Assembly (NCBI GenBank): GCA_045837725.1
Contig: JBEWZL010000083.1
Location: 1 to 64,000, forward strand
Length of the DNA: 64,000 nt
DNA from: Vermamoeba vermiformis
Lineage: Eukaryota; Tubulinea; Echinamoebida
Direction: 5' to 3'
Positions 45,159-56,339 of the stretch are shown here, one piece after another; the stretch's first letter is position 1, and every line of letters begins with the position of its first letter. The translations under genes were made by a program, and so were the position numbers. Under the pieces are notes generated by a model, which made no database searches, was not told the origin of the DNA, and saw nothing but the letters and a program-made list of their open reading frames with translations.

Positions 45159-48100
45159 TTATTTGGCCGAAAAAATTAGGCTGTGTTTTTTGTTATGCTT
45201 GTGAATTACATCACAGTATACGCAAAAATACATATCGCAGTCAGAGCAATACAAGGCGTAATGAGAAAACATCTTCTCGCAGTTGTTATTCGCGCAAATA
45301 CCTGGCTTGTCGAGTTTTTGCTTGGTAGGTAATGCAGCAGCGGTGTTAACTTTGTTATGCAGCGCTTGCATTGAATTGTTAATGCTTAAGTATAGCTTAT
45401 TAGACGCAGATATTTGTTGAATAGTTGCTGCGTTGCTGAAGTAGATATCTTCGAAGCAATATTCATCCGTACTAAAGATTGTATTAGTAGTGCGGTTTAG
45501 GTAGAATAACATACGGTTTGGATTCGTAAAGCCAATTATGTCCATATTCGAACAAATATGTCATAGGCAAAACATCCCATTGCAGCAGCAATTGATTAGT
45601 TGTATGCGGCACAAGTGTAATGTTTGTTGTTGACTTGGCGATGAGAATCTCACCAGGATACAGCGTAAGCACTTTAAGTCCTGCCTGTTCTGCTTGTGTC
45701 TTTGTTTTTTCTGGATGCAATAGTTAATACGGAGCAGTATATTTTGGTTCGTTGTACCTGAAAGTTTATTGAGGGCTTGCTGCTCGTTGTCAGTTGTACA
45801 CATAATTGCGTGCGTCATGCCTGCCTCCGTTAAATTGATCGCAACATAGTAAAAGTCATAAGAGCTCTGGGAAGCGTTAGAACCGTGCGGCAATCAATAA
45901 ATTATTATACCTGGTTAATCGAGATTGATTCATTGAGTGCAATTGTAATTCGATGGAACATCTTCCAACGCGCGCTGGCAGTCAGCTGAAAGAAATTGGA
46001 AGTTGATCTGACATCGTCGGGTAGAATTTGATCTAATTGCGTAAAAGGTAGTGACAAAATTTTCCTACTGTCAACTTGAGTGCGTGCAGTGGCAAAACGA
46101 AAGCCAGGCAGTAACGCGTTTCTAAGTCTGTAATATGTCTGTTAGTCTAACCGTCGCGTTTGTTAAACTTGTGGAATGCTCACCGTTTTACAGTGGTAGC
46201 AATATCTGCTTGCTTTGGTCTAGTAATAAACCATTGATGTAATTCAAGCAAGCAATAGAAATGCTGCTCAATCTGTGCCGTGTCCAATAGGGGTCGTTTG
46301 TCGTCGACAATTGGAGGGAGCGGTTGGACTTTGAGAAAGTAGTGCTCCCAGAATTGGTAACAAAAATTACTGACGGCATTGTGTGAAGCGTTCGGAAGGT
46401 CTGTGCTAATGTTGCGAGCAGCCATTTCCACTGCAAGTTCCACGTCGTCGCCGGAGTCCAAGTGCACCACCCTTTTAATTGCCGTCTGTTTAAGCAGAAT
46501 TGCAATACATAGTGCAACATCGTGATATAGTGTTTTTGACGTCTGTAAATGGGTTAGTAAAAAAGCGATGGTGAGTCAGTTAGTATACTTACAGTGCCCT
46601 CGAAAATATTCACATGCGCAGTTAATTCGTTTTTGACGTTATACGTTGTTAAGGTGTAAGTAATGTTCGATCCAGCGTCATAATCTTGTAATACTAAAAT
46701 ACGTTGTCATTACTGTAGTTGGTTTGGGTTTTACTTACCCGCAATTGGAGTATTGCTACCGACCCATTGCCGAACGGTGTCAACCTTCAATTGTGGGCTC
46801 CGTACGGCATTAATAAACACTAAGCAATTGCTAGGTTGCAGAGCGTCGCAGAAGATGTTTGTTTCGCAGTCGTAGTTCCAAAATGTAAGTAGATTTTCCA
46901 GCGCAGGTGTCAAGCAATCTCGATATGTCTGTTGATCAACAGAATAGGGCAGCAATAAGTGTTTGTGTTGATGCCACGATACATCAATACTATCTGCAGT
47001 TTTGAATTTCTTTCCGTTCGTGCAAGTAAATGGATATGAGGAGTCGAACAGTTGCGAATTACTTGTTGACTGCAGGCCTTGTTGCGTTGATGTTGCACTA
47101 GGCACCGTTGAGTTGATCGATTTTCCGTGTGTGACTTGTGTGTTTTTGTTGGTGTCGTTGATGTTTTCCTTTGAGCTTAAATGGTTGGCTAGGCTAATAT
47201 TATTCCTGGGTTTAAGCGCTACTTCGTAACGAGGGCGCTTATTCCTTGGCTGCGTTTCGGCATTGTCATCTTCATCATTGCTATCGCTATCCGAAATTTG
47301 TCGTTTACGTGGCAATTTTTTGTGCGTTGACTGTGAGTTTTCGTCGTTTTGGTCGTCGACGAGGGCTAAATCTTCATCGTTGTCTTCGGAGCCGTTCATG
47401 ATACTTTGGAGCTTGTCAAACACGTTTTTGGAAAAGTCATTATTGACGTGCAAGTTTGAAACTTCCTGCTGTTTTGTCTTTAGATGATCGGCTGAAGTAG
47501 GTTGCCGAATGTTTTCAATGGCAGTACGATCGATTTTGGTTTTGTAAATATCACTAAACAGTGTTAATTCATCGAATTTAAAGCTGTGGTGTTAGCAGTA
47601 CATACGTGACTTTTCGCCTCAAATTTTCCAATTCTGCATCAGCGATGGCTGCAATTGTAAGGTGTGCATTCTTGTCGATGTTAGAAAACTGGCGCTTTAG
47701 GCTGTCGATCGTCGCCTTTATCTCACGTTCAAGACTAATTAGCTTATCAGGATTGTCAACATTCGTAATAGAATGAACGCAAAAACTCTCGGAGAAGACC
47801 TGCATAGTTGGTGGTATCAGCTTCTCCAGCTGCTTGAGACAATCCTTGATTCCGTCGGTAAAGTGGTTCTTCCAAAGTAACACTACCTTTCGGAAGTAAT
47901 CTATTGCAAATTCATTAATTTAGTTTAAATTGCATCAAAATTAAAGTAACGCAAATTACCTTTACTGGTCGTAACAGCGCCGCACTGACTTTTGAGGCAG
48001 CTGTACGCTTCCTCTGTGACCGCTTTTTTGTTAATATTTTTGCCTCTGGTAATTGAAAGTTAGTACGTGGGTAAAAATGACTAAGTTAGTACTTTGGAAT

Positions 48101-48740
48101 CAACGAGCAATAAAGCTCTGCTAGTTCGGTGAAGGAAAAGTAGTCGACTAGCTTATTTGCCGTCGCACAAGCGACGACCACCTGAAGCAAATTAGAACAA
48201 CACAAGATTGGTTTAATTTAATTCACATACTTTCTTGAGCAACGGCCGGATGTTTTCAACGCTTCCTGGCTGAGTTAGCACGATTGCTCCCCATTGGGTG
48301 ATGCCAAGAGCCTTGGCAGCATGGACCCGCTTAAATCCATCGACGACACAGTATGTATTACGATGGAGCTGGTCGGACAGCTCCTTGCGTTGTTCGTCGT
48401 CGGGTCTCAAGCAAAAATTAGTTCGGTAAAAGTTGGTAGACGTTCACTTACTCCCATACAAGTAACGTAGAATGCTCCAAAATGCCATTTTGGAGGTGTG
48501 TGACCATCATTTTCAAGCTTTGTTCATTGATGGACTTGACGGGCCCCAGCAGATCAATTGTTGCAACGTCGTTTAACTGGACTTGAACATATTTTGTTTT
48601 AAAATTAAGTTGTCTAAAAATGAGATAAATTAATACGTTATTTAAGGGCAGCACAATTAAATACAACTTACTCGCAGTATTTTTTCTGCTGATCTATTGT
48701 TTGTTTTTTTGAGGACGTGCCCTTTTTTTTTGCAGACATT
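45159..48740 (-). CDS. Large transposon protein with ParB-like N-terminus and Cys/His C-terminus
   Basis: About 14 exons, probably one gene of roughly 950-1000 aa. The N-terminus (MSAKKKGTSSKKQTIDQQ) leads to a ParB/sulfiredoxin-like fold: VQVQLNDVATIDLLGPVKSI, then RPDDEQRKELSDQ and CVVDGFKRVHAAKALGI, matching the 'dGfrRl.Aak.lG' signature. After a helical stretch comes an acidic and basic disordered region with NLS-like KLPRKRQI and RNKRPRYE. A long unassigned region follows. The final exon carries CANNNCEKMFSHYALYCSDCDMYF in two halves plus VYCDVIHKHNKKH, a B-box-like Cys/His cluster. ParB-type domains cut or clamp DNA using CTP/ATP in relatives; here a role in element maintenance or excision is conjecture. 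Exon joins in the middle are less certain than at the ends. Confidence 0.65.
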
Positions 48741-48925
48741 GGTGGAGCTCAACGGTTATTGAATTAAAAATAAACAGCGAATGACGCGAACCGTGCGTGT
48801 CAAAAATATCGAATGAAATTTCCCGTTAAGTCCGCTGCGTTGAATCAGGCTTAACTGCGGGAGATTTCCCTTCGTTATTTGACACGCGTTCTACTTTGAA
48901 TATTTATTGCAACGTAAACACCACA
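48741..48925. promoter_or_regulatory. Divergent promoter of the transposon
   Basis: The 185 nt between the minus-strand ATG (48740) and plus-strand ATG (48926) must drive both gene blocks. It is almost filled by an imperfect palindrome at 48796-48886 (arms CGTGTCAAA...GAAATTTCCCG and CGGGAGATTTCCC...TTTGACACG, centre TTAAG...CTTAA). Confidence 0.65.
48796..48886. repeat. 91-nt imperfect palindrome
   Basis: The outer arms CGTGTCAAA/TTTGACACG are perfect, the middle arms pair GAAATTTCCCG with CGGGAGATTTCCC imperfectly, and the inner part pairs TTAAGtC with GgCTTAA. Its position midway between divergent genes suggests an operator for an element-encoded protein. Confidence 0.65.
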
Positions 48926-50317
48926 ATGGACAAACAAATACACTCCGACGACGTTTATGAAAGCATCATTGAGGCCCAAATTAAACGAGGCAAGTTGACA
49001 CATCTACAAATCGATTATTACATTATAAGATTAAACTAATTATAACTAATAACACTACGTTAATATTCATAAATATAGCAGTATTTATTAATTAATACTG
49101 TGCTGTGCTCGTATTATTATTTTAAAATAAAGAACGGAAACTAATCTGTATTTTCGCTGCGTTAGTGTCTAAAAACGGCAAAAGAATGGACGACATGATA
49201 AAATATTTTATTGAGGCCTCCAAACAACCGCTGAATGAAACGTTAAAGAGTACGTTGTAGATCGCAGCAATTATTTGACATCTAATATTTTTCATTTTTA
49301 AAGGAAATGATATTATACGGGTTAGGCAATTTGAATGGCGAGCTGAGCAGTTTTTGCGCGTACGGCAAAACTTCTGGTTGGATGACGTTATAGTAAATTC
49401 CCTTGCCATGTAAGTTTTTGCCAGATCGCGCGTACTTTGAAATAGTATTAATTTAAAATACAGGTTGTTTGTAGAGAAAGCAAACGTAAACGATAAAGTC
49501 ATTGACTCTATTTTCTTGGAGGCCAACGAGTCGCGACAGCTTGTGGAGCTTCGTAATTATCGCTTCGTATACGCACCGTTATTTGACCGTACTATCTCCC
49601 ATTTTCAATTGCTTATTATCGACGCAAAGCGCAATTCTGCAATATTTTTGGATCCGAATCCACAACAAAAGAAAGGTATGTTCTTAAACAATTGTTAAAA
49701 AGTGCGTAGTATACTCATTATTGTAGGCACGAAGGCAACGCTGAATGCTCTGAAATCAAAGCTGGAGCGTGCTATTCCTGAGTTGTCTGCAGTCGCCAAC
49801 TTCTCTGTCGTGTATCCACAGGCAACGCAGCAAAACGCGTTCGACTGTGGGTTGTATGTACTATCGTACATATACGAACAATGCAATACAACGGCTACCG
49901 TGAACAAATTTTCAACTTGCTTAACGCGACAGCAATTGCTCGATTTGGTTCTTTCGTGCGTCTCAGAGGTAAGCAATCGGTACGAACATTGAATAAACAT
50001 TTATTCTAACGCAAAGTAGGGTGACAAATCTCGAGTGGAGCGCACGTTCAAAAAATTCGACGAGTCTAATTCAAAATTAATATTGGGCATCAGTACGGCG
50101 CATGAGCTTAGAGCGTTACAAATCAGCGAAGGTACGTATAGTTTTCACAAACAGCGCTTATTTATATATAAAATTAGATGAGTTGCTGCGCTACCTTGAA
50201 AAGTTAAGCAAACTTATTCCGCAGTACGTTCCGAACGAGCCCTCAGCGAGCTTGTGCGACACGATTGCGCATTTACACGATAAATACATGTACAATTATT
50301 CTTATGCTTTCATTTAA
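48926..50317 (+). CDS. Transposon-encoded Ulp1-type (C48) cysteine protease
   Basis: Seven exons: 48926-48989, 49166-49249, 49304-49409, 49464-49675, 49727-49968, 50020-50131, 50178-50317, 319 aa in frame. The first intron uses a GC donor (CGAG|GCAAGT). The Ulp1 layout is complete: FWLDDVIVNSLAM (substrate-binding start), the catalytic His in DRTISHFQLLIID, the Asp in AIFLDPNP, the oxyanion Gln in PQATQQNAFDCG and the nucleophile Cys in the same segment. C48 proteases cut SUMO or related modifiers; copies in CACTA and other transposons are thought to counter or use host SUMOylation. The exact role is unknown. The end overlaps the start of the next gene by 14 nt in another frame. Confidence 0.85.
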
Positions 50318-51461
50318 TAAAGTCAACGTGGCTGACTACGAACGGCCTGTTCTACACAGTCACCTTACACTCGTTCGCGATGCAGCGCAGCACCTCCAGC
50401 CTTACATTTGGAATTTACTAATGGATCCAGCAACGGAATGGTGGTTACCGTTGCATGCTTTTAACGGTGGAAATGCCATGCCAAAGATCTACTGCGCGTT
50501 CTCGAAGGATGTTGACTCATTACGACACTATGTACCTCATAGTACTCGCGGAGGAAGGCCTCTTTTGGCTTACCGTGCGCAATCAATTGATCAATTTACA
50601 TTGAAAGCAGAATTCGACAAGCTCCTAAACCGATACGGATTTGCTTCTTGGAATTACGTTACAATTGTCCTTTACTCGGGAAGCAACTCAGGGATTAGTG
50701 CGCACCGAGATCGTCACCAACTACTTGGCTATGGCGAAGCCGAAGAACAAATAGCGTCGTTCATTTTTGGAGACGAAAGGTAATCACATGCTTAATACAT
50801 AATTTCAATACTCACATATTTTAGGACATTGACCATAATTGCTGGACAACACGAGGTTTCCATTAATAATCCGTCGGGTTGCATGTACCTAATGCAAGGC
50901 ATTCAAAAGTACTCACAGCACAAGAAGGACGGCGATACTGGAACTAGTGTTAGCGTCATTTTTAGGCAATTACTTCCTTATGCCGGGAATCAAAGCCAAG
51001 CAGACACTCTGAACGTTCGCGTTAACGTTCCGTGGTCTGATTTGCAGTCGACACCTCAAAGTTGGAGGCCAACTGCGATAGACTTGCATCAGGACATTCC
51101 GATGAAGACTGCGTGGTTTAATCGACTGCACTTCAACTTAAGTGGCAGACACAAAGCCGATAGACAGGCCGTTTTCAGTCAACGCAACAAGATAATTAGC
51201 GTTCTATCTACGTCACCAAGCAACATCGTTGACGACAATGCACAGCGGATTCTTTTCTATCTACCAACTTCTCACCCAAAAGCCAATGCGTTTGTCAAAA
51301 CGAACAAGCTCAGAATCAGTTTTAGGGTGTATTGCAAGACGTTCTATTTTGCGGACATGCCCAAAAATGCATACCTCTACTGCGGCGAGTATTATATCTC
51401 ACACAAGATTAGACGCTGCAACAAATGCTTCTATTTACTAATTAGGAAAACAGCAACGTAA
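50304..51461 (+). CDS. Transposon-encoded AlkB-like 2OG-Fe(II) dioxygenase
   Basis: Two exons (50304-50779, 50825-51461) give 370 aa. The dioxygenase core is visible: WNYVTIVLYSGSNSGISAHR leading to the metal-binding H-x-D (HRD), then IASFIFGDERTLTI, the second metal His in QKYSQHKKD, and the 2-oxoglutarate-binding Arg at the end of TSVSVIFRQL. This order and spacing fit the AlkB superfamily, which oxidises methyl groups on DNA or RNA. The N-terminal about 100 residues include PATEWWLPLHAFNGG. A C-terminal extension has a YCGEYY ... RRCNKC Cys pair pattern. The start ATG at 50304 is the only one in frame, but the overlap with the Ulp1 gene leaves open a fused protein through an unseen intron. 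Confidence 0.75.
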
Positions 51462-51571
51462 CCGCATTTTCGACGAAAACTACGGAACAAAGTTTGACCG
51501 GAATTGTGCCAGGATTTTGCGTGTTATCTGCATTACTTTTACCGTTCAATTTAATAAACCACAATTGTACA

Positions 51572-54208
51572 ATGAAAGTCAAATGGACCTGTACTTTGTG
51601 CGATAAGACACTCCTCGCACGTAACCGAAGTCGACACCTACTGGGCAAGAAGCACCTGCGAAAAGCTGCTGAATTGAACGACAACGAAAAAGATATAACC
51701 CCAATATCGGTAACAGGTGCATATTTGCAATACTGCTATTCATTAAATGATAAAATTGTATTTTTTAATTAATTTTTCGGATTCGAATTTAACTTAATCT
51801 TCTCAGCCAAAGACGATGAGATACTACTGGAGGAGGAGAGTCCGCACACGGCAATCGATACGGTCCAGCAAACTACTAGCACTGATAATTCACCTGAATT
51901 GACTATTGCAATGCTGATCCATCTGTATTGCACGCAGAAAAATGTCTCTCTTGCAAACGAGAAAACTCTGTTCAACATTCTATCGCTACCTCAATTCCAT
52001 GCACTTGATGTTCCAACATTTGCAAGCTTTCAAAAGCAAGTTAAGGCAATGCTTCAAATTATCCAATACGATACGATAACGACGCGCTTCAAGCATCCGA
52101 AGCAAAAGAATTACAAGCCACAAGATGCGTTCAAGCTGGGCCCAATTTGCGAAGTTCCTGTCTACAATGTACTTCAACACTTGGAGCTCTTCCTTCGGGA
52201 TCCACAATTCAGTGCTAGCATCGTTACGCACTCCAATTATAACGGAACAACGTTCTCTACATTTGATACTGGAAAGTACTTTCACGACTTGTGCCTTTCT
52301 CTACCCGTTGGAACAATTCCTATCTGCCGTAAGCATGAACGAAACTATTCCAAATAGCAAAATTATCTAACCATTCGCAGTTGATTTATACTGGGATGAC
52401 ACAGGAATTTCCAGCAAAAAGAAGTGCGGGCCAATATGGATTGGCATAGCCAATTGCAAACCAGACGTAAAGCGTTCAACCCAATCTCGAATGTTGCTAT
52501 CAATTGTCCCTGGCAATGCTGATATCAACGTTGTTCTTTCAAATTTCGTAGAGCAACTGTCTAAACTCCGAGTGCAGCAATTCTACTTTGGCTGCTTTAA
52601 CTGCTTCCTTACGTGCCATATTACTCTTTCTTTGGTACTAGGAGACGCTCCTGCTAGTAACGGCGTTATCGGACTCCGTGCACCAACTTGTTCAAATCCT
52701 TGCCGCTTGTGTTTGGTACCACTTCAAGAATTGAAGCAGATACCTGTCATTGATTTGACCATTAATACCGTGGACGATGTTACTTGGAAACTACGACGAG
52801 TTGATAAGCACATAGAGCTAGTATCTGACGTGCACAACAAACATAGACACGGCACAATGGAAGCACAAGAAAAACGATTAAAGGATGTTGGCGTATGCTT
52901 TTATTTGGTAAGTTCAATGCCCGACAAGCTACGGTTATTCATTTGTTGTTCAGAGTCCGCTATGCAAGATGCCTAATTTTGACATTTTTGCTCAATCGCC
53001 GTACTGCTTGTTGCACAATGAGTTTCTTGGTAAGTATTCTAAGTAGCAAAATACGAACTAATTACCTTAGGATTGATACCATTCCATATTGATTGCACCC
53101 TAGCATCGCTGTCTCTGAGCGACATCGAAATTGTCAACGATAGAATCGTCAGTTTTCCCAACCTTCCCAATTTACCTTCTTTAAATGCCGATATAGAAGA
53201 GCGCAAGGGATGGGAAGGCAAAGCATATACTGCCTTTTACAAAATGGCATTATTTGTCTTTCGGAAACTTTTGTCGAACAAGGCAATGCTTTGCTGGTGA
53301 GTGTTACTGCAACTGTTGCAATGTGGTTAATTATGAGTTTTAGGCGTGCCCACTGCCGCTTTATTAGATACCTAATGAAGCCATCAATTTCAAACGATAA
53401 AATTGAAAACATGATGGCAAGTTATTGGCAGTGGAAGCGTTTGTTCATCGAACTGTACCAAGCCCATGCTGACGCACAACCAAAAGCAGCTAACAAAAAA
53501 GCAATGACTTTTATTAATTTACACGTTGGCGAACACTGGGCGTACTATATAAAACAATACGGAATGCCAGCAGAGTACTCGACGCAACATTGGGAGTTGC
53601 TCCATCAACAAGTAAAAAGAAAAGAGAAGAAATCCAATCATCAATTCCCAGCACATGACATTGCCAAGCAGATAATCGAACAGAAAGTGCTTCAGTATCG
53701 CTTTGGTTCTATTGACGTATGTTTAACATTCTAATAACTTTCCGCTAAACTTTTGCAGGATATATGCAAGAGTCAAAGCAAAATAACCCGATTAGTGGTC
53801 AACGAATGTGTCCTACTGAACGTCAGCAGAAAACAAATACCGGACCATCTCAAATCACTTATTACAGACAATTTGGTGAACAAACAACTTCCCCTACACT
53901 ACAAGCAGTACAAGTCAGTAGTCTTTGGCGGTAGCAGATTTTCGCATGGGGACAACTTTAGCTTTAAGATTGACGGCGAAAAAAAGTTTGCCCAAATTCT
54001 TACCATAATCAACGTTGACTCATACACGGCATTTGTCGCTCAAGAATACAACTTCATGACACCAACTATCGATGTCAATCAAACAGAATATTACTGCATT
54101 TACCAAACTGACTCCTACATCGTAATGGATGTTACCGGAGCTCGCAAAGAGCAACTCCTCTACTGCGATGACTTGGATTGTTTCCTTGTCAATTTTTATT
54201 ATCAATAA
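51572..54208 (+). CDS. Transposase, TNP2-like, with N-terminal zinc finger
   Basis: Seven exons beginning at 51572, 51807, 52381, 52954, 53071, 53344 and 53759, about 772 aa (one boundary near 52908 is uncertain by a base). Residues 5-28 form a zinc finger, CTLCDK...H22...H28. About 224-315 resembles the catalytic core of TNP2/DDE transposases: LDLYWDDTGISSKKK with paired Asp, a helical segment, then SLVLGDAPASNGVIGL and a CSNPCRLC knuckle. GEHWAYYIKQYGMPAEYSTQ and HWELLHQQVKRKEKK probably hold the late acidic residue. The last about 150 residues are beta-rich (FKIDGEKKFAQILTI). It lies at the right end of the element, transcribed toward the TIR. Family assignment is by motif and context. Confidence 0.65.
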
Positions 54209-54310
54209 ATTTTACTATTATTAAAAATTAATTGCGCTATTGGTACTCAAACGATCAGATACCACTGTACATGAGGTTGTGTTTTGCTCTACATACGGTG
54301 CTATCTAGCT

Positions 54311-54376
54311 GTGATATGTATCACGCCGAGGAATTAATCACTAGTGATCACTCCTTGTGATCCATGCGTGATTTGA
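54311..54376. repeat. Right subterminal GTGAT/ATCAC repeats
   Basis: GTGATATGTATCAC, then ATCACTAGTGATCACTCC and TTGTGATCCATGCGTGATTT give about seven copies of the same pentamer as at the left end, in alternating orientation and partly palindromic. Confidence 0.65.
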
Positions 54377-54406
54377 ATCTCGGAGATATTCCCGAGTTCA
54401 ACTTTT

Positions 54407-54413
54407 GGTAGTG
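54407..54413 (-). repeat. Right terminal inverted repeat (GGTAGTG)
   Basis: Exact complement of the left CACTACC end; followed by AT, as the left end is preceded by AT. Confidence 0.7.
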
Positions 54414-56339
54414 ATATCCCTTAGAGGCGGGATGTGCATAACCGAAAAAAAATTGATATCTTTTGTATTTTGCATTCTATTGTTAATCAGAAACATATCT
54501 CTACAGGAAATCGACCCCTGTGCATCGAACAGAAGCATTGCCTTCACAAAATTCACTCTGGTAAGTCCAGATCCAGCCGATCCCCCAGATCGGCTCCGGC
54601 CAAACAACCCCAAACTAACCAAACCCCCATTTATTTCTTTAGTTATTAATAAAAAAGTGGTGCTCTTGCGGGGAGATGCAGATCGGGATCCCGGGCCCAT
54701 CGCACAAGATCTGCACCTATACTTTTCCACCCAAAAAGTACGTTGTACCACAACTTACAAGAGCGGTTAAGGATGGATTTGCACACCAATAAGTTGTCAA
54801 TGAAAGATATCAATGACCCCGGGTCGACGCGGTAGGTGACTGTTTTTCGCGTTCATCAAAGGACTTCGGCGAGTATTTGGATCCCGTTCATAGAAACCAG
54901 AACTGTTCTGCGCCTTGTCAGCTAAGGAGTTGGAGCATAGGCAGCCAGTTAATACTTCAGGGAGCTGATAGTACACCATACGGCCAACCACGAGCTAATG
55001 GAATCAACCATCGCCCAGGATCCACTAAATTAACTTTATTTTTACATAATAGTCGTGCCAATAAATATTTGGAGGCATATGTATTGGCCCGACAATTTTG
55101 TTGCACCGTCAATGCGCGTGTAGTGTTGATCCGTGTTGAATTCGCAGCACGTTACTAGCCGTTTTGCCTACACCATTTAAAAAATTATTTTAATTAATTA
55201 ATTATAGTATATAAGCACAAAATAACATAGCAAATACTTAATGACCCTATTTGCTGCAGATTCGATTTTTTTTTAATTTCTATTAAAAATTATTAACAGA
55301 TCGGGCTTAATGGTTGCCGCCTTACCTAATATGTGTCACCATAATTTAAATAGACGCTGATATGGTGCGCTTCATTGAATCGGAGCCAATCTGGCTTTAT
55401 TCTCACTTTAGCCAACCACGATCTGACTTACACCTTAACTGGATAGAAACAAAGCCTTTCAATAGTCATCAAATGGCTTGAATTTCGCAGCGTCGGTGCT
55501 CAGTTGTGGTTGGTTGTTGCAAGACTTCGAGATCAACAAAAAAGCAAAAAAAACGGCTAAATCGTTTTGCCGCCGAATTTCGTGAAGGGCAAAGTTGTTC
55601 GAAGATGCAAAGTTCATCTAATTTTCACATAGAGCTGTTAATAAATGGTGATCGAAGCGGATCTACTAGCCATTTTCATTTTTTGACCAAATCCGCTTAC
55701 CACCACAATTTTCAGCCAAAAAAAACGCTGATATACGTACTCCATGTTAAATTGTTCGTAGGAAATTGCAACGCTTTATTATTACAACAAAAAGTAAGCG
55801 ATAATTTTTTGGTTTTGTTCTGTTCAGCTTTTAAGGGATATTCAATTTATTTCTGTTCTTACCTCGTGCAACACAATTAAGCTTTTATTTGATACAATTG
55901 GCTAAGTTGGTACCACTAATATGGGCTCTATTATCGATATGCTTCTGTACTGCGGGCGAGCAGATTTGTAATTTCAAAAGTTCAGATCAAACCGGTATGT
56001 TTTACAATTAATTGAGGCCATTTACATATTTCTAATAATGTTATTTACCAAGAGAAAGTATTAATTAAGCGTATTCCATTTAAAGTTAATTTTTTTTTGA
56101 TGTGGATCTTAAAATCGCTAACAAACGTATTTGGCATAACAATTCGCTCAATTTATCACAAATATATTATTTAAACAATTATTAGAATTTGTTGAAGCGG
56201 TTGCTTTCAAAGTAGACTTTTCAGTGAATTCACAAGCGACAGATTGTCACAAAGATTTTGCGGCTGGCTTAAAATCAGGTTTAAAGCTTTCATTTTAGTA
56301 TTATAACATAAACAACAATACCACAAAGCTTGTTAAGTG
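54414..56339. other. Long poorly coding stretch right of the transposon
   Basis: About 1.9 kb without a gene I can defend. Fragments that look coding are 54432-54560 (a leader-like MCITEKKLISFVFCILLL then GTAAGT), 55506-55795 (a Cys/Lys-rich start ending at GTAAGC) and 56200-56275 (AFKVDFSVNSQATDCHKDF). They lack partners in frame. It may hold decayed genes or the displaced 5' part of the gene left of the insertion, though I could not join them. Confidence 0.35.

Larger units (their letters stand above)
43712..54413. mobile_element. CACTA-like (EnSpm/CMC) DNA transposon, apparently complete
   Basis: The 10,702-bp element begins CACTACC and ends GGTAGTG, a perfect 7-bp terminal inverted repeat with the CACTA signature. 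AT lies directly outside both ends (43710-43711, 54414-54415), compatible with a 2-bp target duplication. Both subterminal regions are crowded with GTGAT/ATCAC words. Inside are five intron-containing genes, two on the minus strand (44050-48740) and three on the plus strand (48926-54208), transcribed away from a palindromic centre. The rightmost encodes a TNP2-like transposase and another a Ulp1 protease, a pairing known from plant and other CACTA elements. A ParB-like protein and an AlkB-like dioxygenase are unusual cargo. Every gene is free of stops. Boundaries rest on the short TIR and should be tested with other copies. Confidence 0.75.

Noticed and set aside
45561-45720. JmjC/cupin domain in the ParB-like protein (YPGEILIAKS ... 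VPHTTN)
   Set aside because: Only a vague hydrophobic and His pattern; the metal triad is not identifiable.
43712-54413. Possible Maverick/Polinton or KDZ element
   Set aside because: No polymerase B, integrase or capsid genes, and the CACTACC ends with a 2-bp flank and a Ulp1 protease fit CACTA elements better.
54398-54751. 117-codon minus-strand frame at the transposon's right flank, considered as the missing 5' part of the 43114-43488 gene
   Set aside because: It crosses the transposon end, has no matching splice phase and shows no protein-like pattern.
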